Below are positions 17,129 through 26,330 of a stretch of 64,000 nt of DNA, one piece after another. Each line of letters begins with the position of its first letter. The first letter of the stretch is position 1. Origin of the DNA: Iphinoe sp. HA4291-MV1 (lineage in GTDB: Bacteria > Cyanobacteriota > Cyanobacteriia > Cyanobacteriales > Nostocaceae); the NCBI GenBank assembly GCA_019359415.1, contig JAHHHH010000024.1, positions 1 to 64,000 of the forward strand, read 5' to 3'. The notes beneath the pieces were generated by a model. The model saw nothing but the letters and a program-made list of their open reading frames with translations. It was not told the DNA's origin and ran no database searches. The position numbers and the translations under genes are program-made.

Positions 17129-19942
17129 ATGACTTCGACTAAATCAACCAAGCCGAAAGATAAACTTGGCAGACAATCCCTCGAAACCGAACAATTAGGA
17201 GTAGTAAAAAATCTCACCCCGTTTGAAGATATTACCCATCTAGCAGGGATTGCAAGTATCTCACTTGGTGGTCGTAAAAATATTGGTGCACTCATTCTCA
17301 AGAAGAAGGAAAGTATCCAAATCAGATTTTGCTTTGATATCCAAGGTATTCACCCATCCTTAAGTTCTGAACAAATCCTACCTATATTTGAAAATATTGA
17401 GGGCGGACTCAAAGAATTACCCGAACGCGAAACCTTAACAATCCACATTGGCTCATTTACCTCGGATACCTTCCGGCAACAAGAATTAAAGAAAATCGAA
17501 AAAGAATGCGACCTCGAACAGCTAACACTACTCATTCGGTCAGAGCGCCTGCGAACACGCGAACTTACTCAAGCAGGGGTACGTAAAAATAAGTTCCTCC
17601 GCTTTTGGTGTACCTATACCGTGCTTGCAGCTGAAAATAGCAAAAGCAACGACCCTATCGAGAAAACAATCAAACAACTGCAAACCTACTGGCAAGGATT
17701 TACTGGAGAAATTCACAAACTTCGTCACCAGAGAATCGAAACCATTCTGCACGATAGCTTCACTTCTGGATTCCAAATGTGGGAGCAAATTATCTCCAAC
17801 ACAATGGGATTAAGCGCCAAAATACTTACAGCAGGTGATATTTGGGAAGTTATCTGGAATCAATTCAACCGTAGTGAAGTACCACCCATTCCCAACCCCC
17901 TCATCCTCGATGAAGCAGGGCTTAGGGAAGAACAAACTAGCGATTTTCATATCAAACACCTAGTTCTGGAAAACGAACAATCAGTTCCCTTTCTCGACCG
18001 TAGTTGGGTTAAGCTTCAAGATAAGTATATCGGTGTCTTGCAATTTAGCGAGAAACCTCAAGGGTGGGTAGATGAATACGACCAACTACGATACCTCTGG
18101 AGAGTACTTTCTAAAGAAAAAATCTCCGATACCGAAATTATCTGCCAGCTATCCAAAGCAAATCAAGGGCTAGCAAAAACAGTTTTACAACGCATAACTA
18201 AACAGTCAATTACATCTAGCGCCATGTCTCTTGATAAAGGCTCCATTGATGTCAAGGCAAACATGAACATTGAAGAAGCTGTACGGGCACAAGAAACTAT
18301 TCTTAGAGGTTCTATCCCCATCCACACGGCAGTTGTCTTTTGTATCCATCGTCACAGTCGTCATCAACTAGATGAAGCTTGCAGGTATCTCTCCAGCTGC
18401 TTCCTACGCCCGACAGTCGTTGATAGAGAAGTAGAATACGCATGGAAAACTTGGCTGCAAACAATACCTATCATTTGGGAGAATTTACTAACAAAGCCAT
18501 TTAACCGCCGCCTTCCATATTTCTCTTCTGAAGTACCAGGAATCACACCCTTAGTACGCACCGCCACAGGTGATAAAAATGGGTTTGAACTCATTGCTGA
18601 AGAGGGAGGAACACCCGTACATCTCGACTTGTACAACCAACATAAAAACTTAGCTGTGTTTGGTACCACCAGGGCTGGGAAATCCGTACTAGTAGCAGGA
18701 TTATTAACACCTGCACTCGCTCAAGGTATCCCCGTCATCGCCTTGGACTATCCCAAGCCTGATGGTAGTTCCACCTTCACAGATTATACACAGTTTCTGG
18801 GCAGAGAAGGTGCTTATTTTGATATCACAAAGGAAGCGAATAACTTATTTGAGCTTCCAGATTTAAGGGGATACGAACCTGATGTTATCAAAGAGCGAAT
18901 GACTGATTTCAAGGAATTCTTGAAATCAACATTAATGACAATGGTACTTGGTACTAATTCAGTTGGTGTTAGCCCAACTATGGTATCAAATATTGAGAGT
19001 CTTCTTACTCTTGGTCTTGAAACTTTCTTTAATGACGATGATATCAAACTGCGGTACAAATTAGCACTAGAATCAGGTGTAGGAACAAACGAGTGGAATG
19101 ATATTCCTACACTCCAAGACTTCTATAATTTCTGTTCGCCTGGGTATATCAAACTTGATTCGATTGCTAATAACTCTAAGGAAATATTAGATGCACTCGA
19201 CCAAATCCGATTGAGGTTAAAGTTCTGGTTAAATTCAAGAGTAGGTCAGTCAGTTGCTAAACCATCCAGCTTTAGAACTGACGCTCGATTATTAGTATTC
19301 GCCTTACGTTCACTTGGGTCAGAAAACGATGCAGCAATCCTCGCATTATCAGCATATGCAGCTGCATTAAGACGAGCATTATCCTCTAAGTCAAGTATCT
19401 TCTTTTTGGACGAAGCACCTATCCTGTTTAGCTTTGATTCCATCGCCGAATTAATTGGAAGACTCTGCGCTAACGGTGCGAAAGCTGGTATTAGGGTAAT
19501 TTTATCAGCCCAAGAACCCGAAAGTATCTTCCAGAGCAAATTTGCTCCCAAGATATTTGCGAACCTGACAACTAGACTAATTGGACGAATTCAAACATCA
19601 GCAGTAGACCCATTGATCGCAAGATTTAAATACCCATCAGAGATTATTTCTCGTAACAGTACAGAAGCTTTCTTCCCCAAACCGGGTAATATCTACTCAC
19701 AGTGGTTGCTTGATGATAACGGCAAACTAACCTTCTGTAGATATTACCCAGCTTATTGCTTGCTTGCGGCTGTGGCAAATAATCCTAATGAGCAAGAATT
19801 ACGCACGCTATATCTCAACAAGTATAAAAATAACCTCATGTTGGGAATGGTTAAATTCTCCCAAGCATACGTGGGGATGATTCGTGGAGAAGAACCAACA
19901 GTAGAAACCAAAGAACTATTAGATTTAGCTAAGAAAAAGTAA
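17129..19942 (+). CDS. VirB4/TraC-like conjugation ATPase
   Basis: A 937-residue protein. The N-terminal half is the VirB4/TraC-type non-catalytic domain. The ATPase half begins near residue 505 with Walker A FGTTRAGKSVLV (about 511), continues through VIALDYPKPDG, and has Walker B SIFFLDEAPILF (about 758) and a sensor-like RVILSAQEPES. VirB4 powers pilus assembly and substrate movement in type IV secretion systems. It is the anchor gene identifying the cluster. The start is ATG 17129. Confidence 0.93.
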   Translation: MTSTKSTKPKDKLGRQSLETEQLGVVKNLTPFEDITHLAGIASISLGGRKNIGALILKKKESIQIRFCFDIQGIHPSLSSEQILPIFENIEGGLKELPERETLTIHIGSFTSDTFRQQELKKIEKECDLEQLTLLIRSERLRTRELTQAGVRKNKFLRFWCTYTVLAAENSKSNDPIEKTIKQLQTYWQGFTGEIHKLRHQRIETILHDSFTSGFQMWEQIISNTMGLSAKILTAGDIWEVIWNQFNRSEVPPIPNPLILDEAGLREEQTSDFHIKHLVLENEQSVPFLDRSWVKLQDKYIGVLQFSEKPQGWVDEYDQLRYLWRVLSKEKISDTEIICQLSKANQGLAKTVLQRITKQSITSSAMSLDKGSIDVKANMNIEEAVRAQETILRGSIPIHTAVVFCIHRHSRHQLDEACRYLSSCFLRPTVVDREVEYAWKTWLQTIPIIWENLLTKPFNRRLPYFSSEVPGITPLVRTATGDKNGFELIAEEGGTPVHLDLYNQHKNLAVFGTTRAGKSVLVAGLLTPALAQGIPVIALDYPKPDGSSTFTDYTQFLGREGAYFDITKEANNLFELPDLRGYEPDVIKERMTDFKEFLKSTLMTMVLGTNSVGVSPTMVSNIESLLTLGLETFFNDDDIKLRYKLALESGVGTNEWNDIPTLQDFYNFCSPGYIKLDSIANNSKEILDALDQIRLRLKFWLNSRVGQSVAKPSSFRTDARLLVFALRSLGSENDAAILALSAYAAALRRALSSKSSIFFLDEAPILFSFDSIAELIGRLCANGAKAGIRVILSAQEPESIFQSKFAPKIFANLTTRLIGRIQTSAVDPLIARFKYPSEIISRNSTEAFFPKPGNIYSQWLLDDNGKLTFCRYYPAYCLLAAVANNPNEQELRTLYLNKYKNNLMLGMVKFSQAYVGMIRGEEPTVETKELLDLAKKK

Positions 19943-20064
19943 GAATTCAGCATCAATGAGGTTAGAAGTCAGAAATTCTTACGGAGTCTATTATTATTGG
20001 TACATTCATTTCATCAAATGTTTTCCTGATTCTTTAACTATTCACCAATCCTGTAGAGTGCAAG

Positions 20065-20101
20065 GGCGTTGGCGCAGCCTCTGGGATAGGAGAAGCCCAT
20101 T
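20065..20101 (+). repeat. Dispersed 37-bp cyanobacterial repeat
   Basis: Identical over 37 bp to 34957-34993 (core GTTGGCGCAGCCTCTGGGAT). Related inverted copies occur at 47171-47199 and inside the polymerase gene near 50293. It makes up part of the 285-base gap behind the VirB4 gene. Confidence 0.85.
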
Positions 20102-20227
20102 TTCGCTCCTGAATTCTTACAAAAAAACCGTACTAACCATACAAGCTATAGAAAAACTAGCAGAAGAAAATCCTAAACAAGTGGCTTCAAGTAATTAATT
20201 GCCACATCGACAACTAATTAGTCAAGT

Positions 20228-20971
20228 ATGAAAAAACCATTCAAGTTGAAACCCAAAAAAGGAATAATAATCGGCTTAGTAATCGGGGTATGTACTCTTA
20301 TCGGAACAGCCCCGTCCTACGCCCTCTCACTCGATTTCTTTAATGAAATATTGGGCGAACTCAATAGCTACTTTGAAGAAACCAAAGGCGAACTCATCGC
20401 TGCCATCAATACTAGTTGGGGTGGACTCAAAAATGAGGCAAAAACTGCTACCAATAATTCTACTAGTAGCATGGGTTTGCCTGACCCAGTAAACTCAGCC
20501 CAGAAGCTTAAAGAGCAGCTTAAAAATAAGGGTTCCTGGAACGAGAGTAATACTGTCGAGGGTGCAGTTGCTGCTGGGAATGAACTCGAACGGGAAACCA
20601 CCCGTGCTACAGTTGAAAGCGTCCTGGGAGAAAAAGGGCAAAAACGTACCAAGAAGGAAATTGAAGCAACCCAACAAACAGTAGCCGACGCGCAAGATTT
20701 GGCAAACCAAGCCCAAGGTATGGATGCTTCCCAAAATATCCTCAAGGTAATCGCTGCCCAAAATGCCCAGATTGTCTCAATGCTTGGACAGTCCCGTACT
20801 GATGGACTGCAACAAAGGCACGACGCCCAACAAACTAACCTCATGCTATCCCAAATCGCCGAACAAGGCGCAAGCGATCGCCGCCGTCAAAATCTGATGA
20901 TGGACGGTATCACCTCCCAATACATGGAAATCAGTGGGTTTAGCTCTCTCAAAACGACTGCTGGTAAATAG
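20228..20971 (+). CDS. VirB5/TrbJ-like secreted protein
   Basis: A 247-residue protein with a classic signal peptide: basic MKKPFKLKPKKG, hydrophobic IIIGLVIGVCTLIGTA, and a cleavage site near SYALS. The mature part is alpha-helical and Gln/Asn-rich (ILKVIAAQNAQIVSMLGQSR, QQTNLMLSQIAEQ), like the coiled VirB5/TrbJ minor pilus components. It lies between the VirB4-like and VirB6-like genes, which is the expected order. Assignment is by features and position. Confidence 0.6.
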   Translation: MKKPFKLKPKKGIIIGLVIGVCTLIGTAPSYALSLDFFNEILGELNSYFEETKGELIAAINTSWGGLKNEAKTATNNSTSSMGLPDPVNSAQKLKEQLKNKGSWNESNTVEGAVAAGNELERETTRATVESVLGEKGQKRTKKEIEATQQTVADAQDLANQAQGMDASQNILKVIAAQNAQIVSMLGQSRTDGLQQRHDAQQTNLMLSQIAEQGASDRRRQNLMMDGITSQYMEISGFSSLKTTAGK

Positions 20972-21277
20972 TTTGTGTGAATAGGAGTCAGAAGTCACCG
21001 AGTCAGGAGCCAGAATAAAATGCTGTAAGCGCAAGCGCACACTGCGTGTTCGCCGTAAGGCGAAAGCAGCCATACGCGCAGCGTGCCCTACGGGCATATA
21101 CTGAATTTTTCTTACTCTCCTGAATACTGACTCCTTGGCGGAGCGGAGTCACGCCTACGCTCCTGAATGCTTCTTCAATTCTTCTTCTTACTCTCCTGAC
21201 TCCTGAATACTGTAGAGTGCAAGGGCGTTAGCCCATTCTGAATTCTTCTTAATGGAGTCTCCTTTCAATTGCACCAG
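20972..21277. other. Repeat-packed intergenic spacer
   Basis: It has several copies of an ACTCCTGA(A/C)T microrepeat plus palindromic elements such as GTTCGCCGTAAGGCGAA and CGTGCCCTACGGGCA. There is no gene. A GGAG near 21254 may serve the next gene. Confidence 0.6.
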
Positions 21278-22459
21278 ATGACCCCTGAAGCATCAGGTAA
21301 TCAAAGCATCATGTTAGAACATCTCATAATCGCCACCGATCCATTTTTTGGACAAGACATTCTCGAAAATGCTGCTGGCGGAGCACAACTCGTAGCAGAA
21401 GGATTTAAAGAACTTTGGCAGGAAACCCTCAACGGTAACTTGTATGGCTCGATGTGCAAAGTTGGTCAGTTTTTTGCACTCGCCACTCTCACCTTGTATA
21501 TGGTGGAACTTGGTAAAAACTTTATCAACCAAGAAGACATGAAGGCACTGTCAAGTTGGATATGGCCCATCATAGTCATTGCATTGTTGGCAAACAACGG
21601 CACCCTACTGAGAAGCGGAACCTTCACTATTAGAGGTTATATCAATAATGTTAATAATGATGTCATAAATTTTACCGCAGCCGGAGCAAACCTTGAGGTA
21701 GCATTCAACCGCGCAGTTGGAAATATTGCCCTCCAACAGCAAGTCGGAGGCGCAATGGAAAGATGTAGGTCAATTCCCGGTAGTACACAAGATGCGATCG
21801 CATGTCTCCAACAAGCCGAACTCGAAATCAAAAAATCTGCGCCCGACCTATTTAAGGGAGAAGCACCAAGCGTTGGGAGTTGGGAATTTAACCCCCTTAA
21901 GTCTCTATCCGACGCCAAAGACGCACTCTCAAATCTTTCCCCAGGTCAAGTATTAGAAAAAGTCGGTAACACAATCACCAGTACCATTGGTGCAATGATG
22001 ACTGGTTTTGTCGCTGTCATATTACTTGCCCTTAATAATGCGTATCAGTGGGGAATCGAATTTACCATGCTGCTAGCCGCCCTCCTTGGTCCATTAGCAG
22101 TTGGTGGTTCGTTACTCCCCTTTGGTGCTAAACCAATATTTGCCTGGTTAACGGGCTATTTCACCGTTGGAATGGCGAAACTTTGCTTCAACATCATTAT
22201 CGGGTTGTGCGGACAACTCATTGCAAATTCCGAACAAAATCAACCAATGATATTTCTCCTCTTCGTCGGGTTAGTATCCCCCATTCTCGCATCAGCTCTC
22301 GCTGCTGGTGGTGGAATAGCCGTTTGGACGGGACTAGGTAAAGTCACATCATTTGGGGCTGAAGTTGCAGCAGGAATTGCCACTGGTGGAGCAAGTACAG
22401 CAGCGACAGTAGCTGTCAATACCACAAAATTTATCGCTTCAAAAACCAGGAAAAAATAA
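21278..22459 (+). CDS. VirB6/TrbL-like polytopic membrane protein
   Basis: About 393 residues from ATG 21278; ATG 21311 (MLEHLII) is an alternative, and neither has a strong ribosome site. It has multiple hydrophobic segments: FFALATLTLYMVE, WPIIVIALLANN, and a dense C-terminal set from MMTGFVAVILLAL through LAALLGPLAVGGSLLPFG to FVGLVSPILASALAAGGGIAV. The region around residues 150-220 contains Cys residues (MERCRSIPG, AIACLQQ) that could pair outside the cytoplasm. VirB6/TrbL proteins line the inner-membrane substrate path. It is 6 bases from the next gene. Confidence 0.7.
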   Translation: MTPEASGNQSIMLEHLIIATDPFFGQDILENAAGGAQLVAEGFKELWQETLNGNLYGSMCKVGQFFALATLTLYMVELGKNFINQEDMKALSSWIWPIIVIALLANNGTLLRSGTFTIRGYINNVNNDVINFTAAGANLEVAFNRAVGNIALQQQVGGAMERCRSIPGSTQDAIACLQQAELEIKKSAPDLFKGEAPSVGSWEFNPLKSLSDAKDALSNLSPGQVLEKVGNTITSTIGAMMTGFVAVILLALNNAYQWGIEFTMLLAALLGPLAVGGSLLPFGAKPIFAWLTGYFTVGMAKLCFNIIIGLCGQLIANSEQNQPMIFLLFVGLVSPILASALAAGGGIAVWTGLGKVTSFGAEVAAGIATGGASTAATVAVNTTKFIASKTRKK

Positions 22460-22465
22460 TCAACC

Positions 22466-23248
22466 ATGCTCAAATCAAAGTCAAAATCACAACCACTTCG
22501 CCTCCTCAGTTACGGGCAATCTACATCAGCACCAGTTGCAATCACAACTACAGTAGGGGCAGCAGCAGGCATATTCTCTCTTCTATTACAATTTGTCAAT
22601 TTTGGGGCAAATTCTGCTGCTGCCAAATACATGAAGGGCATGACATTTGTACAACTCCAAGATGGAACAACTGTAGCAGCCAAAACTCTCGCCCCCGGAC
22701 AAAGAACTAACGAAACTATTAAAACTTTTGTCACCAATAGCATGGTGAAGTTATTCAACTGGGATGGAATTATCAACACCGACGAAAATGGCAAGCTCAT
22801 TCAAAAAGTTGATAAAGGAGTAGAAATCGAAACCGAAAATGGAGGTAGAAGAAAAATTCCCAGTGATGTTTGGGAAGCAGCATTTACTTTATCTGAAAAC
22901 CAAGATTTTCGTGCTAGCTTTCTCAAAACACTAGCAGAAACAATTCCTGAAGGTATACTCTCCGGACAAGGTACAGTCACAATTGTCACCAACTACATCT
23001 CCGAACCTAGAAAAATATCTGAGGGCAAGTGGGAAGTGGATATTATCGCCAGTTTAGTTACATTTAATAGCGAAAGAAACAAAAGTAAAGGTTTACCTTT
23101 TAATAAAACAATAACTATTGCAGCAGTAGATACACCACAGAATCCACCCCAAACTACTGATATTGCTCAAAAAGTATACAAAGCCAGAAATTCTGGTTTA
23201 GAAATCATTCAAATTGTCGATTATGAACTTGGTAAAAATCAAAAATAA
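22466..23248 (+). CDS. VirB8/TrbF-like conjugation protein
   Basis: A 260-residue protein. A basic, poorly structured N-terminus is followed by one membrane segment (VGAAAGIFSLLLQFV, about residues 31-45). A soluble domain ends in beta-strand-like segments (GTVTIVTNYISEPRKISEGKW, then a VDIIASLVTF strand). One membrane helix plus an NTF2-like periplasmic domain is the VirB8 pattern, and the gene lies just before VirB10. Sequence similarity is not obvious by eye. Confidence 0.5.
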   Translation: MLKSKSKSQPLRLLSYGQSTSAPVAITTTVGAAAGIFSLLLQFVNFGANSAAAKYMKGMTFVQLQDGTTVAAKTLAPGQRTNETIKTFVTNSMVKLFNWDGIINTDENGKLIQKVDKGVEIETENGGRRKIPSDVWEAAFTLSENQDFRASFLKTLAETIPEGILSGQGTVTIVTNYISEPRKISEGKWEVDIIASLVTFNSERNKSKGLPFNKTITIAAVDTPQNPPQTTDIAQKVYKARNSGLEIIQIVDYELGKNQK

Positions 23249-23291
23249 TACGACAAATTAATTTTTATTAATCTATTTCAATCAAATAATT

Positions 23292-25028
23292 ATGTTACAG
23301 TTGCAAAACGACAATCAAGACAGGGTTAATGATAACGGGAATTTACAACAAGCTAATTCTGTTGATGCACTCTTACCGTTAGATGAGAAATTAGTGAAAA
23401 ATCCCGAATCCGAAGATAAATTAGAATCAGAAGAGGGGGAAGAGGAAGAAAACCCCGCAGCGGTTCAAACCAAACACGACTTTGTAACTTCTCCCTGGTC
23501 AAGACTTGGTATTATTGGAGGTGCATTTGGAGTAGGTTTTCTAGTCATGTTTGTCGCCCTTAACGGCATGATGAACAGTGGTAGCAATACTGCCCAAACT
23601 CCAGTTGCACTTTCCTCTCCTACTCCCACATCCACACCATTTCAAGAGAAAGATGGGGATGTTTATGCAAAACTAGCGCTGCAAAAGCAACAGCAAGAAC
23701 TTGAAACACTCAACGGTAAAGAGGAAGAAACCAAAGAAAATAATACTGAACAAGAAACTCCAAATAAAGAAAAACAAGCCTCAGCTACCACCAACATAAA
23801 TACTAACAAAACAGCAAGTCAAATTAGAGTTACTCCGCAACAGACACCTCCCCCTCCCAATAGACGGGTATATCAGGAACCAAATTCCGAAGGCGAATAC
23901 AGACTAAGGCGCAGTGCGGTACTCGCATCTCGTCCCATCGAACCCAAAAGCCCTACTGCAACTTTCCCTCGAATAACCCTACCAACTAGTAAAAATAATA
24001 CTGCGAGCGTACGCACAGCCCTATCAGCCAGCAGGGGTAGTATGTTGGGAACACCGAAAGACCCCCTCGCCGAACTCGAACGCCTTCGTAATTTAGGAAG
24101 TGTCGGTAGGGTTGAATATACCAGCGCTGACAACACCACTGTTGCAAGCAAGGTAAGTGAAGAGGAAGTACCGAATGGTGATGAAACACCCCGCCGCCGT
24201 CGCAACCGTCGCAGTGAAACAAGCGTTGAAAACACAATCAACAGTACACCCAACAACACAGGGGAAGTTGAAGAACTGCGTCCCCGGTGGAAACCAACTA
24301 ACAATACAGTCGAGTTGACTGCATCTTATAGCAAGCAAACCCAACTCGCTTCTCTTAACTATCTGACTGATGAAGCCCAAATTTTAGAGGAAAGACAAAC
24401 TCAATATTTAGTAGTAGGTTCTTCCGCAAGCGCTACCCTAGTTACTCCCCTGATACTTGCCCAAGGCAGTGCAAATAATAATCTCAGGTTTGTTGCTCGC
24501 CTAGATGAACCAATGAAAAGTAATACAGGTGGAATAGCCATACCTGCTGGTACCCAGGTAGCAGTTGCTATGACTGGTGTAGATAGTGGATTTAATATCA
24601 CCGCCTCAGTCAGCGCCATACTCAAAGATGGTACTGAATACCCCATCTCCCCTGGCGCAATCTCAATCCTGGGTAAAGGTAACAACCCCCTTATTGCCCG
24701 TCCCTACAAAAATAAGGGGGGTGAAATCGCTCTTAGTGACGCCACTGTCGGTACTATCGCCGGACTTGCAAAGCTAGGGGAAATTATCAATCAGCCTCAA
24801 GAAGAAATAACCGAAGATTTACCCTTTGGTGGTAGTCGTACCCGTTCTAGAGGTAACAACCGCAATATCATGGGTGCATTTTTAGAAGGTGCATTCGGCA
24901 AAGTTGCTGAAACTATGGGCAGCCGCACCCAACAGGCTAGTAGTGAAATTACCAGCCGTCCCCATACCTGGTATGTACCTGCTAATACCAAAATCTCCAT
25001 TCGTGTCAATCGCTCTATAAAACTATAA
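23292..25028 (+). CDS. VirB10/TrbI-like protein
   Basis: A 578-residue protein. It has an acidic cytoplasmic N-terminus (ESEEGEEEENP), one membrane helix (LGIIGGAFGVGFLVMFVAL, about residues 73-91), and a long Pro/Thr/Asn-rich linker (about 100-340). The C-terminal domain has TrbI/VirB10 features: VTPLILAQG, RFVARLDEPM, GIAIPAGTQVAVAM and the closing YVPANTKISIRVNRSI. VirB10 bridges both membranes and senses ATP use. The stop is followed by a hairpin and then an IscB relic. Confidence 0.88.
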   Translation: MLQLQNDNQDRVNDNGNLQQANSVDALLPLDEKLVKNPESEDKLESEEGEEEENPAAVQTKHDFVTSPWSRLGIIGGAFGVGFLVMFVALNGMMNSGSNTAQTPVALSSPTPTSTPFQEKDGDVYAKLALQKQQQELETLNGKEEETKENNTEQETPNKEKQASATTNINTNKTASQIRVTPQQTPPPPNRRVYQEPNSEGEYRLRRSAVLASRPIEPKSPTATFPRITLPTSKNNTASVRTALSASRGSMLGTPKDPLAELERLRNLGSVGRVEYTSADNTTVASKVSEEEVPNGDETPRRRRNRRSETSVENTINSTPNNTGEVEELRPRWKPTNNTVELTASYSKQTQLASLNYLTDEAQILEERQTQYLVVGSSASATLVTPLILAQGSANNNLRFVARLDEPMKSNTGGIAIPAGTQVAVAMTGVDSGFNITASVSAILKDGTEYPISPGAISILGKGNNPLIARPYKNKGGEIALSDATVGTIAGLAKLGEIINQPQEEITEDLPFGGSRTRSRGNNRNIMGAFLEGAFGKVAETMGSRTQQASSEITSRPHTWYVPANTKISIRVNRSIKL

Positions 25029-25057
25029 CAAGCCGTCAGGGTTCTCTAGTTGAGCGG

Positions 25058-25087
25058 CAAGTCCATGCCTAAAAGGCAGGGGCTTGC
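25058..25087 (+). other. Stem-loop after VirB10-like gene
   Basis: CAAGTCC...GGGGCTTG encloses GCCT-AAA-AGGC, an extended hairpin without a T-run. It could be a weak terminator or mRNA-stabilising structure, or a piece of the non-coding RNA of the neighbouring IscB-type element. Confidence 0.4.
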
Positions 25088-25125
25088 TGATTAACTCCAC
25101 CTGACCAGACTTCCGTTTAGAGTAA

Positions 25126-25401
25126 GCGTTAAACTTCCTACCTTGGGATGCTGGCACTGATAAATACGGTTTCCCAACTCGACATCGTGAACGCAAACAA
25201 ATTCATTTTGGCTTTAAGACTGGCGACATCATTAAAGCTGTTGTCACATCCGGGAAAAAAATTGGCGATTACGTTGGTCGTGTCTTGTGTCGCAAAACTG
25301 GCAGTTTTGATATTGTCACTTCTACTGGTCGTATTGCTGGTATTAGCTACAGATTTTGTACACCGATTCACAAAAAGGATGGTTACTCGTATGCATTCTA
25401 A
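25126..25401 (+). pseudogene. C-terminal relic of an IscB/IsrB-type RNA-guided nuclease
   Basis: The frame after an upstream stop encodes about 91 residues. It includes GTDKYGFPTRHRERKQ, HFGFKTGDIIKAVVTSGKK, IGDYVGRVLCRKTGSFDI and SYRFCTPIHKKDGYSYAF. This matches the C-terminal end of RRXRR/HNH proteins (IscB/IsrB, the OMEGA nucleases): the last RuvC part and the following beta-rich domain. The RRXRR, bridge-helix, HNH and most RuvC parts are missing, so it is inactive. A GGCGATTAAAATCGCC hairpin right after the stop could be the element's right end. It lies inside the secretion operon between the VirB10- and VirB9-like genes. Confidence 0.7.
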
Positions 25402-25482
25402 GATATCTGGACGGCGATTAAAATCGCCCGCTCCTTCCTCCCCATATTTAGAAAACAGGGGCTTCTGGGGCGAGGAGGTTCG

Positions 25483-26322
25483 GTGAAAGCTAAACATATA
25501 TCCAGTTTCAGCTTACTTTTATTGAGTGCGATCGCCCCCTTGGGGCGGGCGCTCTGCGCCATCGCACCACTTATATTACTGGTGCAAACCGCTACAGCAG
25601 GTATCGTAAGGCAGGTGCAAGCATCCCAGGTATCAGGAGAAAAAGCGACTGGGCAAACAGTCAAGGTATGGGCGGGACACGGGGTATCCATCTCGTTTTA
25701 CCGCACTGAGGAAGTTATTAAAAAAATCTGGTTGGATGACCCCTCTAAGTTCGTAATTGACGTGGATGGCTGTCTGGAAGGATTAGGGAGATGTTCAAAA
25801 GAGGGAACAGGAGCAGGACTTATTCACCTGAGCCGCATCGAAACAGTAAAAATCCCCGGCTTACCACAAGCTACCTACGGCGCACACCTCACCGTAATCA
25901 CTGAATCTGGAAGTACCAAAAAATCCTATCACTTTCGTATCGTACCGGGCACGGGAAAACCCGAATACAGCCAATTAGAAATTATAGGTGACTCAAGCAA
26001 TGACCGAGAACTCAGAAAACCAAAAGCTGATTACACCGCCATATCCGATAGCAAATATATCGCCAAAGGAATGGAGTTTGCACTTTCCAAACAGTGGATA
26101 ACCAGCGATACCCCGCTGTGGGAAAGACTAACCAAACTCGTCGAGTTGCGATCGCAAGGAGAAGAACTCACTATCGCTGCAACCAACGCTGGAGTATCGA
26201 TGAAATTAGTTGAAAAGCTCATGCTTATGGGTGGAAAACGCTTGCTAGAGATGCCCCCTCCCAAACCAGTAGAAACAAATAATACTCAACCTACACCAAA
26301 AAAGCTAGTTGTTGAAAAGTAA
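25483..26322 (+). CDS. VirB9-position secreted protein of the secretion cluster
   Basis: A 279-residue protein with a GTG start at 25483. The signal peptide runs KAKHISSFSLLLLSAIAP... to TATAG. Its hydrophobic core is lengthened by an in-frame palindromic repeat (25526-25567) that encodes PLGRALCAIA. The mature domain is beta-rich (VKVWAGHGVSISFYRTEEVI, FVIDVDGCLEG, YGAHLTVITES, KKSYHFRIVPG). This resembles secretin/VirB9-like periplasmic modules and occupies the VirB9 slot, but clear VirB9 motifs are not seen. Two Cys flank a loop (GCLEGLGRCS). Confidence 0.55.
   Translation: MKAKHISSFSLLLLSAIAPLGRALCAIAPLILLVQTATAGIVRQVQASQVSGEKATGQTVKVWAGHGVSISFYRTEEVIKKIWLDDPSKFVIDVDGCLEGLGRCSKEGTGAGLIHLSRIETVKIPGLPQATYGAHLTVITESGSTKKSYHFRIVPGTGKPEYSQLEIIGDSSNDRELRKPKADYTAISDSKYIAKGMEFALSKQWITSDTPLWERLTKLVELRSQGEELTIAATNAGVSMKLVEKLMLMGGKRLLEMPPPKPVETNNTQPTPKKLVVEK
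25526..25567. repeat. HIP1-like palindromic repeat inside a signal peptide
   Basis: GTGCGATCGCC...GCCATCGCAC arms surround a CCCCTTGGGGC core. The near-duplicate protein segments SAIAP and CAIAP at its edges suggest insertion into one GCGATCGC site. It is read in frame. Confidence 0.7.
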
Positions 26323-26330
26323 TAAAGATT

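Noticed and set aside
19956-20198. 80-codon reading frame after the VirB4 gene
   Set aside because: Its middle is the 37-bp dispersed repeat; no ribosome site or family.
23873-24380. Several antisense reading frames in the VirB10 linker
   Set aside because: Shadows of the Pro/Asn/Arg-rich VirB10 linker on the other strand.
25148-25486. 112-codon frame over the IscB relic
   Set aside because: Out of frame with the IscB-like protein sequence, which explains the open frame.
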